From Intoshia linei (Eukaryota > Orthonectida > Rhopaluridae), in NCBI GenBank assembly GCA_001642005.1, contig LWCA01000398.1, positions 1-28,850 of the forward strand: a stretch of 28,850 bases of DNA. The letters run 5' to 3'. A model generated the notes under the pieces. The model saw only the letters and a program-made list of their open reading frames with translations. It was not told where the DNA came from and made no database searches. Shown here one piece after another: positions 1 to 12,231 of the stretch; the first letter of the stretch is position 1, and every line of letters begins with the position of its first letter. A program made the position numbers and the translations under genes.

Positions 1-781
1 GCAATTTAACCTTTAATTTTAAGGTGTTACCTACCGTTTCTATAGTTTTAAATTAGTTTAGTTAAATTAGTTAAAGAATTGGCGAACTATGGAGAGAATA
101 CTGTACTTTTAACAGATTTCAATATTATATTTGTCGTATCATATCAGCGTTAATTTTTAAATTACAAAAATACATTTGAAACCCTGTGTCGATAAAATGA
201 TTGTATAAGAATCTAAAAACAACGCGCTAAGCCTTATCGGCTAAGGTAACTGAATGTATCTACTAGGGTATTTAAAACCATTATAATATTAAAAAAATAA
301 AATGTACATTTCATTTGTGATGACTAAAATTTTTAGACCGACGATGACAATGTTTTTATATCAAGTACATATATAATATACTAGGGCTGTCAATTTTAAA
401 AGTTTTTTTAGTTTTTTGAAAAAAGGCAGAGATGACACAACGAGGAATGATGGTGAAACGTAATATTGGGTATATGTTATGATATCATTAACAATATTTG
501 ATTAATACGTAATAGAGTAATTTTTGGTCGCTTGTATATCGCGATCAACCCTGTATAACGTATTAAATGTTAGATTAACTGTAATAATTGAAATAAACAA
601 TTTTCAGTTAATTTCCTACTTTAAATTGCATACTGAAAAGGTTATCATAAAGGTATATTAAATATACTAAGACATGAAACATTGTTTACATTACACATAA
701 ATGCGTAAATAAATTTACATAAATAAATTATTTGTATAATACATAGTTTAGAATAATCAATTTAAACAAGACAAAAATAAC
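1..781. other. intergenic, upstream of first gene
   Basis: AT-rich sequence with no open frame that resembles a protein. It presumably holds the promoter and 5' UTR of the gene starting at 782. A short CCTTA/TAAGG hairpin lies near 232-246 and is probably chance. I see no transposon ends that pair up. Confidence 0.5.
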
Positions 782-1894
782 ATGGAATGCATGTATAAAA
801 TGGATAATCAAATATATAAAAGATTTTGCATGCCATATACTCATCTAAAAGAAAACACGCAAATGCAATTTCTAGCGATGGGTCAACAATCAAGTTATGC
901 AGACAAACTGTATAATTCCGATGAATCCATAGATAATTTCAGTTTGGACACTGATAACTCCGGTAATTAAATTTTTTAATTATATTAATGTATACCATCA
1001 GATTTGAATTCAAGAAAATTTAGAAAATTAACACTCAATTTTGATGATAATGATCCTCTTATAACCGTCATACCAGAGAATTTGGTTGAAAATACACGAC
1101 AAAATAAAAAATTAAACACAAGTAGTCTTTTTCGAAGTTTTTCGTGCAGTCCTGTCATTCAAAAACAAAATGATGTGTCACAATACAAAAATGACGAAAT
1201 GTTTGAATTTTTTAATTTTTTGGATGATCAGAATATTGACATTGGATATTATTTATTTGATTCTGCACCGTTAATAGATATTAAATCTGATCACTGCTAT
1301 GCTACTAAAAATTTGATAAATTCTCTTTCTAAACTAAAGGAAGCCAACCGTGAAAATGTCCAATATAACTTGTTTTTAAATTCTTTTTGTACCCCACCCC
1401 ATAAAAACTTGGTCAGAAAGGAAAAATGCAACTTGAAATTATTAGATACATACAAAAACCGTTTCCTGAGAATCCAAAAATTGGCAATTGACGAATCGAG
1501 TCTAATATTTAGATTAATTACCAGCTTAGTACAGAAAGTGTCTTGTGTACGTTCATCTAAAAAAGATATTTGCAAGAAATATACGAGGAAGGACATCAGC
1601 AAAAAGTTAAACATGAGGAGCAGGTTTACAAATATTTACAAAAAACCTCTTCGTCGATATAATTCGTCCTTATTACCTGCAAATCCTACTGAACTAGAAA
1701 ATTTTAGCCTTAGACAAAAGTATTTTAGAAAGTGCAACAATGTAAATTATATATCAAGCTATCTAGATAGCTTCTCTGTACAGGACCAAAATGAAAGTGT
1801 ACTAAATACAAAACTTTTTAATTTTAAAAAAGGTTACAATCAGTTGGACAAAAACTCTCTTTGTTACAGGTTGCTTCTAAGGTCCAATAATTAA
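782..1894 (+). CDS. unrecognised two-exon protein, 357 aa
   Basis: Model: exons 782-962 and 1002-1894, joined over a 39-nt GT-AG intron (963-1001). The exon 1 frame ends at phase 1 and continues without a stop into the long second exon, giving about 357 aa. The start at 782 is the first ATG in frame and follows an A-rich leader. I do not recognise the protein. It is rich in Asn, Ser and Lys with an acidic N-terminal third. It has a basic middle (KKDICKKYTRKDISKK region) and a short serine motif (LFRSFSCSP, exon 2), which could be a phosphorylation or docking site. No membrane segment, signal peptide or zinc finger is visible. The composition suggests a largely disordered, fast-evolving nuclear or cell-cycle regulator, but this is a guess. 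The open frame with a clean splice is the main evidence that it is a gene. Confidence 0.6.
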
Positions 1895-2006
1895 CCAACC
1901 AATTTGTATACAATTTTAATAGAAAATTTACAATTAACACTATTAGATTAATTACACATTTTAATGATAATTATAGCATGCATCGTTAATATATTGCAAT
2001 TTTACA

Positions 2007-2012
2007 AATAAA
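2007..2012 (+). terminator. poly(A) signal AATAAA
   Basis: AATAAA about 113 nt after the stop codon of the first gene, followed by a T-rich stretch, as expected for a cleavage site. Motif only. Confidence 0.45.
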
Positions 2013-4175
2013 AAGTTTTATTTTTTGTTATACACTTTATTTCAAGATTATGACACGTTTTTGTTAGTATACCCCAATCCAATTATACCAAATAATCAGT
2101 TCTAACATTAACCCTAAACATGTAGTAAAATTCATATTTTTATGAGCCCATGTATTTGAAAATTGGTTTCTTACATTGTGCTACCATAATTACGTTTTCT
2201 GAGCGCATCAAATTTTAATAAAACAAATGGTGAAAATTAGTACGTAGTACATACAAACAAAGTAAATACCATTTTTAAATGGTCTTATCTTGTTAATTAT
2301 CAGAATTATTAATTTACACTAAATAATATTAATATGTATATTAACAATAATTCATTATTCAATGAATTATAAGTTTCTGATATTTGGCGTACATTCATTT
2401 TTGAAATATGTAGCACCATAAAGTATATTCCGATTAGGAATTTTGATACACTTTATATATTAATCAATTTTTCACTAAAAAAACAAAAAATTTTTATTAT
2501 CCCATTCCAGAGCAGAAACTACACTATCGACTCGATAATATTGAGACTCCTCTTCGTGGTCTCATCGAAATATATGGAAAATGGGGACATATTTTTCCAA
2601 ATTGACTATTAAAAAATATATTTTTGAATGTCATGTCATAAAGTATCGTTAACGAATTTTTTTGTTGTACATTTTTGATTTTGGGAAAGCTGCAAAATGG
2701 TTAGTTCAGCTTAATTTAAACTCAATTTTAGTTACCAGATTCCTTTATTTCATTTAAACTTATATTTTTTGTAAACAAATTAAAATTATCCAAAGGGTTG
2801 TTGATTTGCTGGTCTTTATTAGCGGCAAATTTTTTTAATGTATAAATGACTAATTTGTATAATATAAACTGAATGAACATTGAGTTGAGCGACATAATCA
2901 TATATTTTGCTTGATTCATTGATTTTTTCACCAAAGTTTTAAAGATTTTGAAGATAATTTTGGTTTCAAGTTTTTGTATGGTTTTTAATAGAACATTTTA
3001 AGGTATTTTTAAAAATAAGGTATAAAAGACAATCCCTTTAAAACGCAAAAAAGTTTTCCTAAAGAAACCAACAAAAATAATTTGAAAAAATCAGTAATAT
3101 GGTAAATTAGTAAAATCGATGATTATGAAAAAATTTTCAATTAAATAATGGTAAATATTTTTAAAAATTTTGCTGATAATTGGTGTAAAACAATAAATTC
3201 AATGCAATATTATAATATTTACAATATAATTATACAAAATAAAAATTTAAAAGCACTTACATGAAATGTACAAATAAATTTAATTAAGTGACTTTATATT
3301 TGAAACGAAGATATTATGATATTACATTAAATTTTCTCATCTACTCATTAAAAAAATTATGAAACAGATTCGTCTACAAGATGAAATAATAATCTTAAAA
3401 ATATTTTATATTCAACCTTTTTTTAATATACTTAGAGCACGCTTGTATATCTGCCATTTAGTTAAATAAAAATCAAAATTTGTTCAGTTTTCTGTGTGTA
3501 AAAGGCATTTTAGTTAACAAAAATAATAAAATTATTAAAAAATAAACATAAATTGACAAAATTTTCTTAAAAAAGTGAACCTTCGTCGCCCAATTAAATT
3601 TCAAAATTCAAAATTTATAGAAAATGAGCATTAAAAATATACTTTTGAATATCGTAACTATTTTCTGGGTTAAATTTAAACTTTCAAGTCCAAGCTCATA
3701 CAAGGCAAGTCAAGAGGTGGCAAGTGGTTATGACATTATGCATCGGTAGAGAAATAATTTTTAGGGTTTATTTTTGATTTTTGGGTAGGTTGTTTTGACC
3801 ATGATAATACAAAATAAAAACAATATCAAAGTTCTTATCTTAATTTGAGACAAATTTCAAATATACATAATGTAATCAAAATATTACCATTTAAAATTTT
3901 GATACGTGTCTGGTTGAGTTTTCAGGTTTTAAGATTAGATAATTTTATTATATAAAAAATTTAAGTCTCAAATATTATCTCATTATTTGAGAAATTTTTC
4001 AAAATTCCACAAAATTAGGTATAGCTGAGTCGTCTCATAAAAAGGATAAAAACAGATTTAGATAAAAATCTTAATTATAAAAAAAAATTTAAACGATCCC
4101 ATTCATCAAATTTTAAAAATTTAAATTAAAATGCACAGCAAACAATAGCTTAACAAAATTTCGAATATACTAATT
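2013..4175. other. gene-poor intergenic region, degenerate repeats
   Basis: About 2.2 kb of AT-rich sequence without a convincing coding exon. Two stretches (about 2605-2700 and 3630-3790) look like diverged copies of each other: both have a T-rich run reading close to TTTTTGAATRTC, followed later by TTTTTGATTTTGGG. This suggests an old dispersed repeat. At about 2548-2572 GAGAC...GGTCTC could form a small hairpin. The open frame around 2728-2934 on the minus strand has no family signal. Confidence 0.4.
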
Positions 4176-4181
4176 TTTATT
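4176..4181 (-). terminator. poly(A) signal of Tudor-SN
   Basis: AATAAA on the minus strand about 73 nt beyond the rebuilt Tudor-SN stop codon. It is the first canonical signal downstream. Motif only. Confidence 0.4.
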
Positions 4182-4253
4182 ACTTAAATAAAATAAAATA
4201 TTGGATACATATTGAAAATGTATTTTTGTTTATCCAAATAAAAATCGATAAAG

Positions 4254-7200
4254 CTACTTTTTTTGGTATCCAAACTGATTATCGTCTTCTTCGACAAATC
4301 GTATATCCCCATACTGCCACATGTTCATCTAAACAAAACTATTTACTAGAAACAAAAATAAATTACTCTGCCACTTTTAGCACTTTGTTGGGCAATTAAG
4401 TATTTGTTGTAAATATCGGAAGGTGGTGGTTCAATCTCACTAACGCTAAGAATTGCAAGTCCATTCTTTACCATGTTTAGTGCGAAATCAGTTTGAGAAT
4501 TGTCTGGTTGGGTAAGTATAGCATAATTATCATTGTTAATAGTATACACTTGTGTGAGTTTTAATCGTTGATGTAGTACATTGGCAGAAAACAAATTTAC
4601 ACATTCTTTTTGCATTGATTTAATTGGCACACATCCAACATATGCAAGTCTGTAATGATTGCACTGGCGAGGCAAAATGTGAAATCGCTGAGGCAATTCT
4701 GCAAGGCGTGCCACAGACGCATTTTCCCTATTTCCGTAATCATAATAAAATATGGAAATTTGGTTTTTGCTGATTTTTTCAACCATGGCGCGATACCATT
4801 CTCCGTCAGAAAACCGCGAAGCACATAGTCGTCCAATTACTGGATTAAATGGAATATGAGAGGTGTTGTTATCAAATTCAGTTTTCATGTCTGCCATTAA
4901 ATTATCTCTTTCGAAAGAAGTGTCCGCGTTTTGAGCAAAGAACGAAAAATCATCCAAAACCCGAGTGACTATAACGTAGTATTCTGGCATGCCATTTTCT
5001 CGGATGGAAATTGTCGTATTGCTGTTATACCTATCGGAATCATTTCTTGGATCATAACTGGTGTAAAAATGATCACTTTTTTCTCTGATTGTAGGTGTAT
5101 TGTCCAAATGACAATTTATATAATTAGCATTCATGGACAAATTATCGTTTGGTTTCAACTTGCCTATATTGTTTGGAGCCGCGGTAATTACATGCTCCTG
5201 GTGAGAAATTGAGTTATTTATGGTGGTGTATTCATTTTTGTTATTGGCGAAATTTTTGTAATCTGAACAGTTGGGTTCGTGACTTCTAATTTCCATTTCT
5301 CTATTATTCACAACAGGGCTAATTTTTGAAATAACATTATTAACGCCATCTTCTAAATGAATATAAGTGTTATTTTCGGTAGTTTGTTCACTCCACAGAT
5401 TTTTCATTTCTTTTTTAGCTTTCTCTTGAGCTTCTAATAGTTTTGAGTAATATGTAGTACGGTCAGCTCTTTGATGGACAAACGCCAAACCTTCAGACAA
5501 CAATGATATTGAAGCGTTAGATTTATCAGGTAAAATAAGCCAGCCAATAAAATTAGAATTGTTTGCAGCATCAATTTTAATCTCCACTGTTCGCTGTAAG
5601 AAGTATTTTTTTGAATATTGCAATACCTCCTTACCGTACATTTCACCAGTATCAGCAATTTTATTATCAGCTGTGACTATGGGCGGTTTGGGACATTCAA
5701 CACCCGCCAGTAAGAAATTAATAATTTTCGATTCGTTAGGTAAGTATAACTTGAATCGAGAACCTGTTAGAATTCTTTCAACAACGGCTACAAATGGAGC
5801 GTTCCTAATCATTACAGAATAATTTTGTAACAATTTTTTCTGGTTTGTCAAATCCACAATTTGTAAATTTTTGGGGTTTTTATCGCTATGCATTCCTAAT
5901 TTTCTATTGGTAGCATATTGTTGAGCATCATACAACTGATCCAAGTGCATTTGCTCGGAATCGTGTCTAAACTTTCTAACTGTGGATAATCCCAGTTTTA
6001 TGAGTTGTTCACGAATATCGACGTTTTTGAATTTGATTATAGCATACAATTTCTCTTTAAGCTGTCCATTTTGAGGAAGAGTATAGCTAGTATACATTTG
6101 AACGACTTTACCAACATAGTTTGTTCTAAGATATTCTCTAGCTTCAAATTCATAAGGCGAGTCAAACAAAGAATACGCATTTGACATGGAAGTGTTTGCA
6201 GAAAATGTATTATCGGATATAGGTGATTTAATATTGGAGAAAAATACACGCTTTACAGAGCCATCGTCAAATTCCAATTCTAAAGAATTTCCACGAATTG
6301 CAGATATTACGGTAGCATTTTCATACACAATGTTTTGTTTTGACGTGGTAATATTGGAAGCATTTCTATCTTTCCAAATTTTTTTATTATTATCACGAGC
6401 ATTTTTTTCACATTCTCGATACTTGTTGCGCAGTTCTGGTTTTAAATATACAATAGTAGCATTGTTTATGTAAGCAAATCCTTCTTCCAGTAATTCGCAT
6501 GCGATGTCATATGTGGGGTGGTGCACAGTCACCAATAAAGCATTGTCTAAGTTTGAGTCTATGCAGAGTTGAACATCTCTTTGTAACAGTCTAGCCGTTG
6601 TAAAAAATTCAGCTTGGTCCGCAAATGGTTGCATTGGTTGTAAGTTTGTTACGTCTTTTGACGGCATAGATGGACACTAAAAAATAGAATCAGCAAACTA
6701 GTTTTTTCGATATATTCATAATGATAAAATTAGAATTTAATAGTCCATTTTAATTTAAGGGTATGTTCTATTTTTCTAATTGTGGGTCTTTAAAAAATTC
6801 TCCAAATAATAAAATTTAAACTTTTTCTTTTTTACATTTTAATTGACTCTCACTGGCTACTTAACAATAAATAACCCGGAACAATAGATCATATACTGGA
6901 TATTTTTGTAGATTCTACAACGAAGGATTTAAAAACTAAACAGAACTCATAACTATAAGGTCATTTTAATATTAGTTTCTACGTAAATGAGCAATATATC
7001 ACATTTGAGGTACAACAAATAAAAGATAAAATATTACTGGATCCATGCAACAGGTAAGGGTAAGTCCGTGGTTCGCACAGACAAATATTTTATTGACGGA
7101 TGATATGAGCATGTAAAGTTAAAAATGAAAAATTTTTGAATCAGTACTGATTGTAAAATACGTCACTCCCGGCAACGAAATCAAACTTTTTGACATTACT

Positions 7201-9595
7201 TTCCCAGATTATATTATGGTTATTATTATGAATAATAGTAAAAACACCTCATAGCAATTCGGACCCATACAAAATTTAATAATTTTATGAGACCAAATGA
7301 GCAAAAATATTTCAAAAGTATGAACGTAACGTAGAAATTTCAACGTTACCCAAAACAAATTTGTTAAATGAAAGTTCCTTTTATTTTATAATATTTAATA
7401 GTGCATCTCAAAGGGATCCACCGCTAAAATAATGTATTATTTCAGAAATTAATTTCATATTATTAAAGAGAAAATCCAAATTTACCAACCTTCAAGTGGA
7501 AAAATTCATTTTTACCAAACCTGACAAAGAAAAAACCTCTTAATCCAACACTAATAGAAAAAATTGAAAATTTCGATTTTACCAATCGATCCGTGAAAAC
7601 ACTTTTTTATGCAATTTTACAAAAATTTAAGGAAAAAATCCCTTTTTCCAATATTTTTTTAAAAAATAGAAGTTTACCAAATCTAAGGAGAAAAAACTAA
7701 CAACTAATCTTAAACACTTAATCTAAGCCCAAAAGAATCAATATAATTAATGTAAAACCAAATTTTTATATTTAAATAGAAACTTTAAATATTTTTAAAT
7801 CAGTTAACAAATTTGAATAATAAAAATCAACATTCCTTATAAATCTAATGATATTAACTTATCTAAATTTTAATATCGACTATGAAAACGAGATAATATT
7901 TTTTGCAAGTATCAGCAAATTTGGTTTTGTATCATCTCCTACCTACAAAAATTTGCCCATGTGCTTTGTATGCGATAAAATACTAACCAACGCATATATA
8001 CAAACCCTCAAATTGATAGTCCATTTGAATCCACTGTCACAATCACATTAATTAATGATAACAGATTTACGTCTCAGTTAACGAATATAACAAATATTGT
8101 ACTATAATTTAGTAACTAAATCATGAAGCTCACCCATCCCATGAAATGTTAATTAAACTTATTTTAATTGAATGTTAGCAATTTAATAATTTTAAAGTAT
8201 GTATTGAATGTCAAAAATATTTTAGAAATTGGAAGAAAAAAATTTCCTAATTAAAAATATGATTAATATTTACATTAAATTTAATAATTAAAGTATACGA
8301 TGAAAACAATATTTACATATAAATATTTTATGGGCCCATCATTTTTTCATTTTGGGGTCACCTAGTTTATTACTTTGAGAAGCACTGATTTAACTGAAAT
8401 AGATCGAGTTTATTTTTTGGAGTAAAAAAATTTTGGATATTTTCAACACGCAAATGGATAAATTTGACAAAATCAAATAAAGTGAACTTTTCTAACAAAA
8501 TTAAATACATCTCGATTTATTTACTTGACGTATTTATAATAAATGTCGTCTAAAAGTTTAGTACAAGTAAATGTATATCCAAAACTATAATTAAAAGGGG
8601 ATTCACCAAAGTTTGATAAAAATGAATTTCTTATCCGGGTATGTAAATAAATAAAATATTTTCCTGTTATTATTGACACATGCACACATAATAAATTAAT
8701 TTTGATAAATCTATTTGGGTGTCTCTTTTTAGTATCAACTAAAAACTGTAAAAGGATGTGGTATAATGTATGCCTCATATTCGCTGACGTGTATTTGAAA
8801 ATGAATTACCTTTATCCCCGAAATAAGAGTCATGCTGTAAATTGCAAGTTCTGGGAAATAAGCTCGAAATGTCGAACCACCACGAGTGAATTCAATGATT
8901 GCTAAAAATTTAAATAAATAAAATATTCATTAAAGCTTTATACATACCTTTAAGTTTCGTATTTTGATATTTCGCAGTGAAAGCATTTAAATCTTCAATT
9001 TTCCATTGAATATTTCGTATGCAATTATTGGTAGGTGATTTACTCCACACTCCGAGACCTGCAGTCTGCGCAGTTTCCTCAAGACCAATAATATCTTTAA
9101 GAGCATCCCTAAACGCATTAGTAAAATTAATTAGAACGAATTACATTGTAATTTTTCGTTTAGGGCGCCGAATTCTTGCTAAACCGTTTCTGACTAGTAT
9201 ATGGGCCACATTTTCTAAAAAATAAATAAACTATATACTAATCCAACCATTAGAATCTGTGTAGATTGTACAATATTTTCTATCCGATGCGACAAAATCG
9301 ACTTTATATCGAATGTACTTTCCGACTAATAGTTTTCTCAAAAACTCTCGAGTTGTCCATGCGTAAGGCTAAAAATTAGATATTGTTAAAAAAATCGCAC
9401 TTCATCAAGAATGATTTGATTGTCAGTTCTTCTTGCTGTTCTCGGTAGGGTGAGGTGCGAAAAATTCAATGTTTCTTCTGCAGGCGGTCCCCTTACTGGT
9501 TGACCTCTTATTCTTACTGAATCGGATGAAATAATCTAAATATCAATATACACAATAAACTAATCCAATACCTGTTTAACGATTTTACGATCCAT
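4254..9595 (-). CDS. Tudor-SN: Tudor-SN / SND1 (staphylococcal nuclease-Tudor protein), 8 exons
   Basis: Model (minus strand): exons 9595-9572, 9535-9401, 9368-9248, 9214-9145, 9108-8948, 8901-8810, 6676-4367 and 4328-4254. Phases agree at every joint, giving 995 aa (fly and human about 910-930). Introns are 36, 32, 33, 36, 46, 2133 and 38 nt. Order: SN1 about residues 5-160 (RGQPVRGPPAEE is a hallmark), SN2 about 165-305 (SGIK|CPS spans the long intron; PFADQAEFFTTARLLQRDVQ), SN3 about 313-465, SN4 about 490-626, linker, Tudor about 805-865 (FSDGEWYRAM, YDYGNRE), then SN5 halves. The last exon encodes MNMWQYGDI...FGYQKK, matching the family C-terminus; reading on past the splice site would end falsely at 4346. 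Tudor-SN binds small and edited RNAs and dimethylarginine proteins, acting in RISC, stress granules and splicing. Odd: the SN4-Tudor linker is about 135 residues and Asn/Ser-rich, versus about 20-30 in relatives. Identity is very secure; exact exon 1 start slightly less so. Confidence 0.93.
7399..8387. mobile_element. non-autonomous hAT-type element in Tudor-SN intron 6
   Basis: The right end, read inward, is CAGTGCTTCTCAAAG, a typical hAT terminal sequence. The left end TAGTGCATCTCAAAG matches it with two changes. ATTTAA flanks both ends (left 7393-7398, right 8388-8393), a likely eroded target duplication. No transposase is visible. The left part holds degenerate tandem units with a TTTTACCAA core (about 7475-7700), and the same kind of unit occurs in the 605-bp element at 19273. 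It lies wholly in the 2133-nt intron and explains about half of that intron's size. Confidence 0.65.
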
Positions 9596-10142
9596 ACTTA
9601 AATTAACTTTAAAATTATGTTTGATGTTAATGTTGTCGTTTTATTATATTCTTTGCAAATTGTAAATTCTTGGTTCAATTTCTATTTATTAATTTTATAC
9701 AACTGATAAATAAATTTTTAATCAAATCACTAAATATCGTTACCAACAAAACTAAAGTTGGACTTATTTTAAATTAAATCAACAATGTCAACTCGCAATT
9801 GTTGGAAAAATTTGATGCAACACAAATTTAACATTTTTATTGATACATGGTAACTTGAGACTTTTCAACCATGACATGCCGCTATATTGATATGAATATT
9901 AATTGATCAGCTTGAAATGTTTTACATAAACAGTTGCGAGAATTATATTAACAAATTAACTAATTAATAGTAAATTATGAGGTAATAAAGATAAGAAATA
10001 CAAGTAAACGTACACTTAATTATTGTTATTTTATACATTAAATTTAATAAAACTGCGTACCAACGATATAAATACTTGTAACGATATGATTGTAAATGTT
10101 TAGAGTTGCACAGAAAAATAAGATTTTATAATTTTTGGGATA
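9596..10142. promoter_or_regulatory. divergent intergenic region, Tudor-SN and TMEM216-A
   Basis: 547 bp separate the two start codons, which point away from each other, so this is a candidate bidirectional promoter. It is AT-rich with no obvious TATA element. CATGGTAAC at 9846-9854 matches half of an RFX X-box, the motif expected upstream of ciliary genes, but only one half-site is present. No coding exon seen. Confidence 0.35.
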
Positions 10143-10734
10143 ATGCAGCAAAGAGGTAAATGTTTATAATTAAAACTTTAATAATTCCAATTTAGGAAAA
10201 ATCACAAAAATAGTAAGACAATTTATTTTATTAGTTTCTAAAGTTTATAACTTGAACAGAAATCCTCGCTAACACTTCAATTACTTTTAATTTTCAATGG
10301 ATGGTACTTTGTACTATTATTTTTGTCTCAACTTGTATTGTTTTTGTTTAAATGTAAGTCTATTACAGTTAATATTTTAAATTTATTTAGATTTAACTCT
10401 TTATTACATAGGATGGGTGATTGTACAAGAAGTGGTTCTTTTGTTTCTCATGTTAATACTTGAATTTATACGAAACTATTTTGGTAAAAAGGCCAATTTA
10501 ACTCAACAAGTTGCAGGAATTTGTCTATCTATTATTCTTTGCTTACCGATAATTCTCTGTAGTATTTATTTTATGCTTTATCAAACTTATGTACTCAAAT
10601 TGGAGTTTATTCTTCATTCTATTCAACTATTATTCGTGGGATTTGAAATGTTATTCGAACTTATTTGCATAGTTAATTTTGCTAGGTTATTTTTTAATTA
10701 CTAATTTTATTTTTACTTTAGAAGCAAAAACTAA
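10143..10734 (+). CDS. TMEM216: TMEM216, ciliary transition-zone membrane protein (copy A)
   Basis: Model: exons 10143-10155, 10196-10212 (17-nt microexon), 10260-10353, 10391-10685 and 10722-10734. Introns are 40, 47, 37 and 36 nt, and the protein is 143 aa (human about 145). TMEM216 is a small four-pass membrane protein of the MKS/tectonic complex at the ciliary transition zone, controlling membrane protein entry to cilia. Visible: SSLTLQLLLIFNGWYFVLL (first membrane segment), a second helix, the family signature FIRNYFGKKANLTQ (about residues 70-83), LYQTYVLKLEFILHSIQLL, then a fourth helix and a short tail. The long exon read alone would start falsely at GTG/ATT codons near 10417; the N-terminus comes from the small exons. 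A paralogue with identical exon lengths lies at 22164. ATTAAA at 10757 may serve as poly(A) signal. In insects the expected sites are sensory-neuron cilia and sperm. Confidence 0.88.
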
Positions 10735-11010
10735 AGCGCAATTGTTATTATTTTTTATTAAAAATTTCTTTAATCTTTTTTAAAAACCATGTATATATAT
10801 TTGAATTTACCCACTTTTTTATGTTTAGAGATGGTAAGTGTATTTATATGTTGTGTTCATATCCGAAAATAACTCCGCGTAGGTGTATATGTAAAAAAAT
10901 TGCTAAAGTGGTTCAACATTATTTAAATTGACAGAGTGTCGAGTCTTGTAATATAATGTAAAATTAATAACTAAAAGTTAATGTACAAGAGTGGTTTTAA
11001 AATCTTATAG

Positions 11011-11560
11011 TGTGGATTTATCAATTCTGATTTGTTAAATTCAAATTTAAACGACAAAAATGCATTTTTTGAATCTTTGCAATCAAATAACCAAAATTCA
11101 AATTTGTCACAATTTCTCATGAGCCTCCTACCAAACTATAATGCATCCATGATTTCCAATATATCAAACAATTCTAATGTCTTTCAAAATACCACTCTCA
11201 CAAAATCCCTTATCTATACCAAAGTATTGGATTCACTTAAAATGCAATATGCGGGGATAAAAGAAAATGTTATACAAAATCAAAATATCCATGAAATGGC
11301 GGCCCATTTAAAAGAGTTTATTAATCAAAAGTATTGTCAATGGCCAAATTGTAACGCTCAATTTTACAGCTTGGATTCTAGCTTATCGTAATAATTTTTG
11401 TTTACTATTATTTATTTTTGGATTTAGCCATATGTACTTGTTTTACAATTTTGATCAACAAAGTATTAAAAATCTGGCGAATAATCAAAATCAATCAGTT
11501 GTAATTACAATTGCAAAAAGAAACTAAACTCTGAAAAGACATCTTGTATTTCTCAAAATT
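11011..11560 (+). pseudogene. FOXP-like C2H2/leucine-zipper remnant
   Basis: An exon opens after TTATAG at 11011 and runs to 11387. A 40-nt GT-AG intron (11388-11427) leads to 11428-11527, ending in TAA. Around the junction the protein reads CQWPNC then 12 residues to His, then DQQSIKN. This has the spacing of the FOXP zinc finger (C-x4-C-x12-H, then DDRS). The second zinc-ligand His is replaced by Tyr. Just after QNQSVV a different frame continues with LQLQKETKL, resembling the FOXP leucine zipper, so a frameshift is likely. No forkhead domain follows. The upstream part is Asn/Ser-rich with no clear ATG in frame before 11119. It could instead be a short living gene of unknown role; the FOXP link rests on one motif. 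Confidence 0.4.
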
Positions 11561-12231
11561 ATTGAAGATCAAGCGAATTTTCAGGTTTTTTTGTAGTAAT
11601 TTCATTTTTCATTTGATTAGAGCAATTAGAGCAATTTTGAAAAACCCAGTCAGTATATATTAAAATATTTAAAAATACACACTTTTAGTGCTAATTCCCC
11701 TTGATTCTTTGATAGGTGTGACACCCTAATGCATATATTTTTAACTAAGTAATTATTCATATTTTAATGTTATAATCATTAGAATTATTATTATTATTTA
11801 TCATTAGAATCTAATGATTCATTAATAATGAAACTGAATAGATTTATTTACAAAAGATATTTTTTTAATTAAATAAAGTTAAAATTTAAAAGTTTATTAT
11901 AGTGGGCTTATTCTACAAAAGGCCCGAATGAAGTAGAACCGACCATTAAAAATATTATGTAGTACGTTTGAATTGCTCGTTACGTATAAAGTTACTCGAA
12001 ATGAAATGCATAGAATCGTTGTTCTATTTTCATGATATGTGCAATTCCACAAACTCATAAATATCAGTTTTAGCACGAATAGTTTTATGAAGTTAAAGCC
12101 CTCAGCTTTAGATTTACAATTCAAATTAACGGGATATATATTTAACTACTCCTTTTATTATTTAAAAACGTCTCGTTTCTGTCTACTCTAATTATCACTT
12201 ATCTTGGATAACAATTTTTAATTTTGGTAAT
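11561..12231. other. intergenic, AT-rich
   Basis: No coding exon I can support. It contains a perfect 9-bp inverted repeat with one spacer base at 11800-11818 (ATCATTAGA/TCTAATGAT). A minus-strand open frame at 11897-12124 has no family signal and no splice context. Confidence 0.45.

Noticed and set aside
2728-2934. Minus-strand 68-codon frame in the intergenic region
   Set aside because: Low-complexity, no family or splice context; typical chance frame at this base composition.
4346-4366. End of Tudor-SN at 4346 (tail VIYFCF)
   Set aside because: These codons are read-through into a 38-nt intron; splicing to 4328 gives the conserved family C-terminus.
7848-8051. Plus-strand frame inside the 989-bp hAT element
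   Set aside because: It does not resemble any hAT transposase segment and lies in a Tudor-SN intron; likely chance.
9846-9854. RFX X-box controlling TMEM216-A
   Set aside because: Only a half-site (CATGGTAAC) is present; the left half does not match.
11630-11680. Forkhead-domain exon after the FOXP-like finger (AIRAILKNP)
   Set aside because: The match is only a few residues and is cut by a stop; too weak to call.
11897-12124. Minus-strand open frame of 75 codons
   Set aside because: No family signal and no supporting splice sites; an AATAAA-like motif nearby is not enough in AT-rich DNA.
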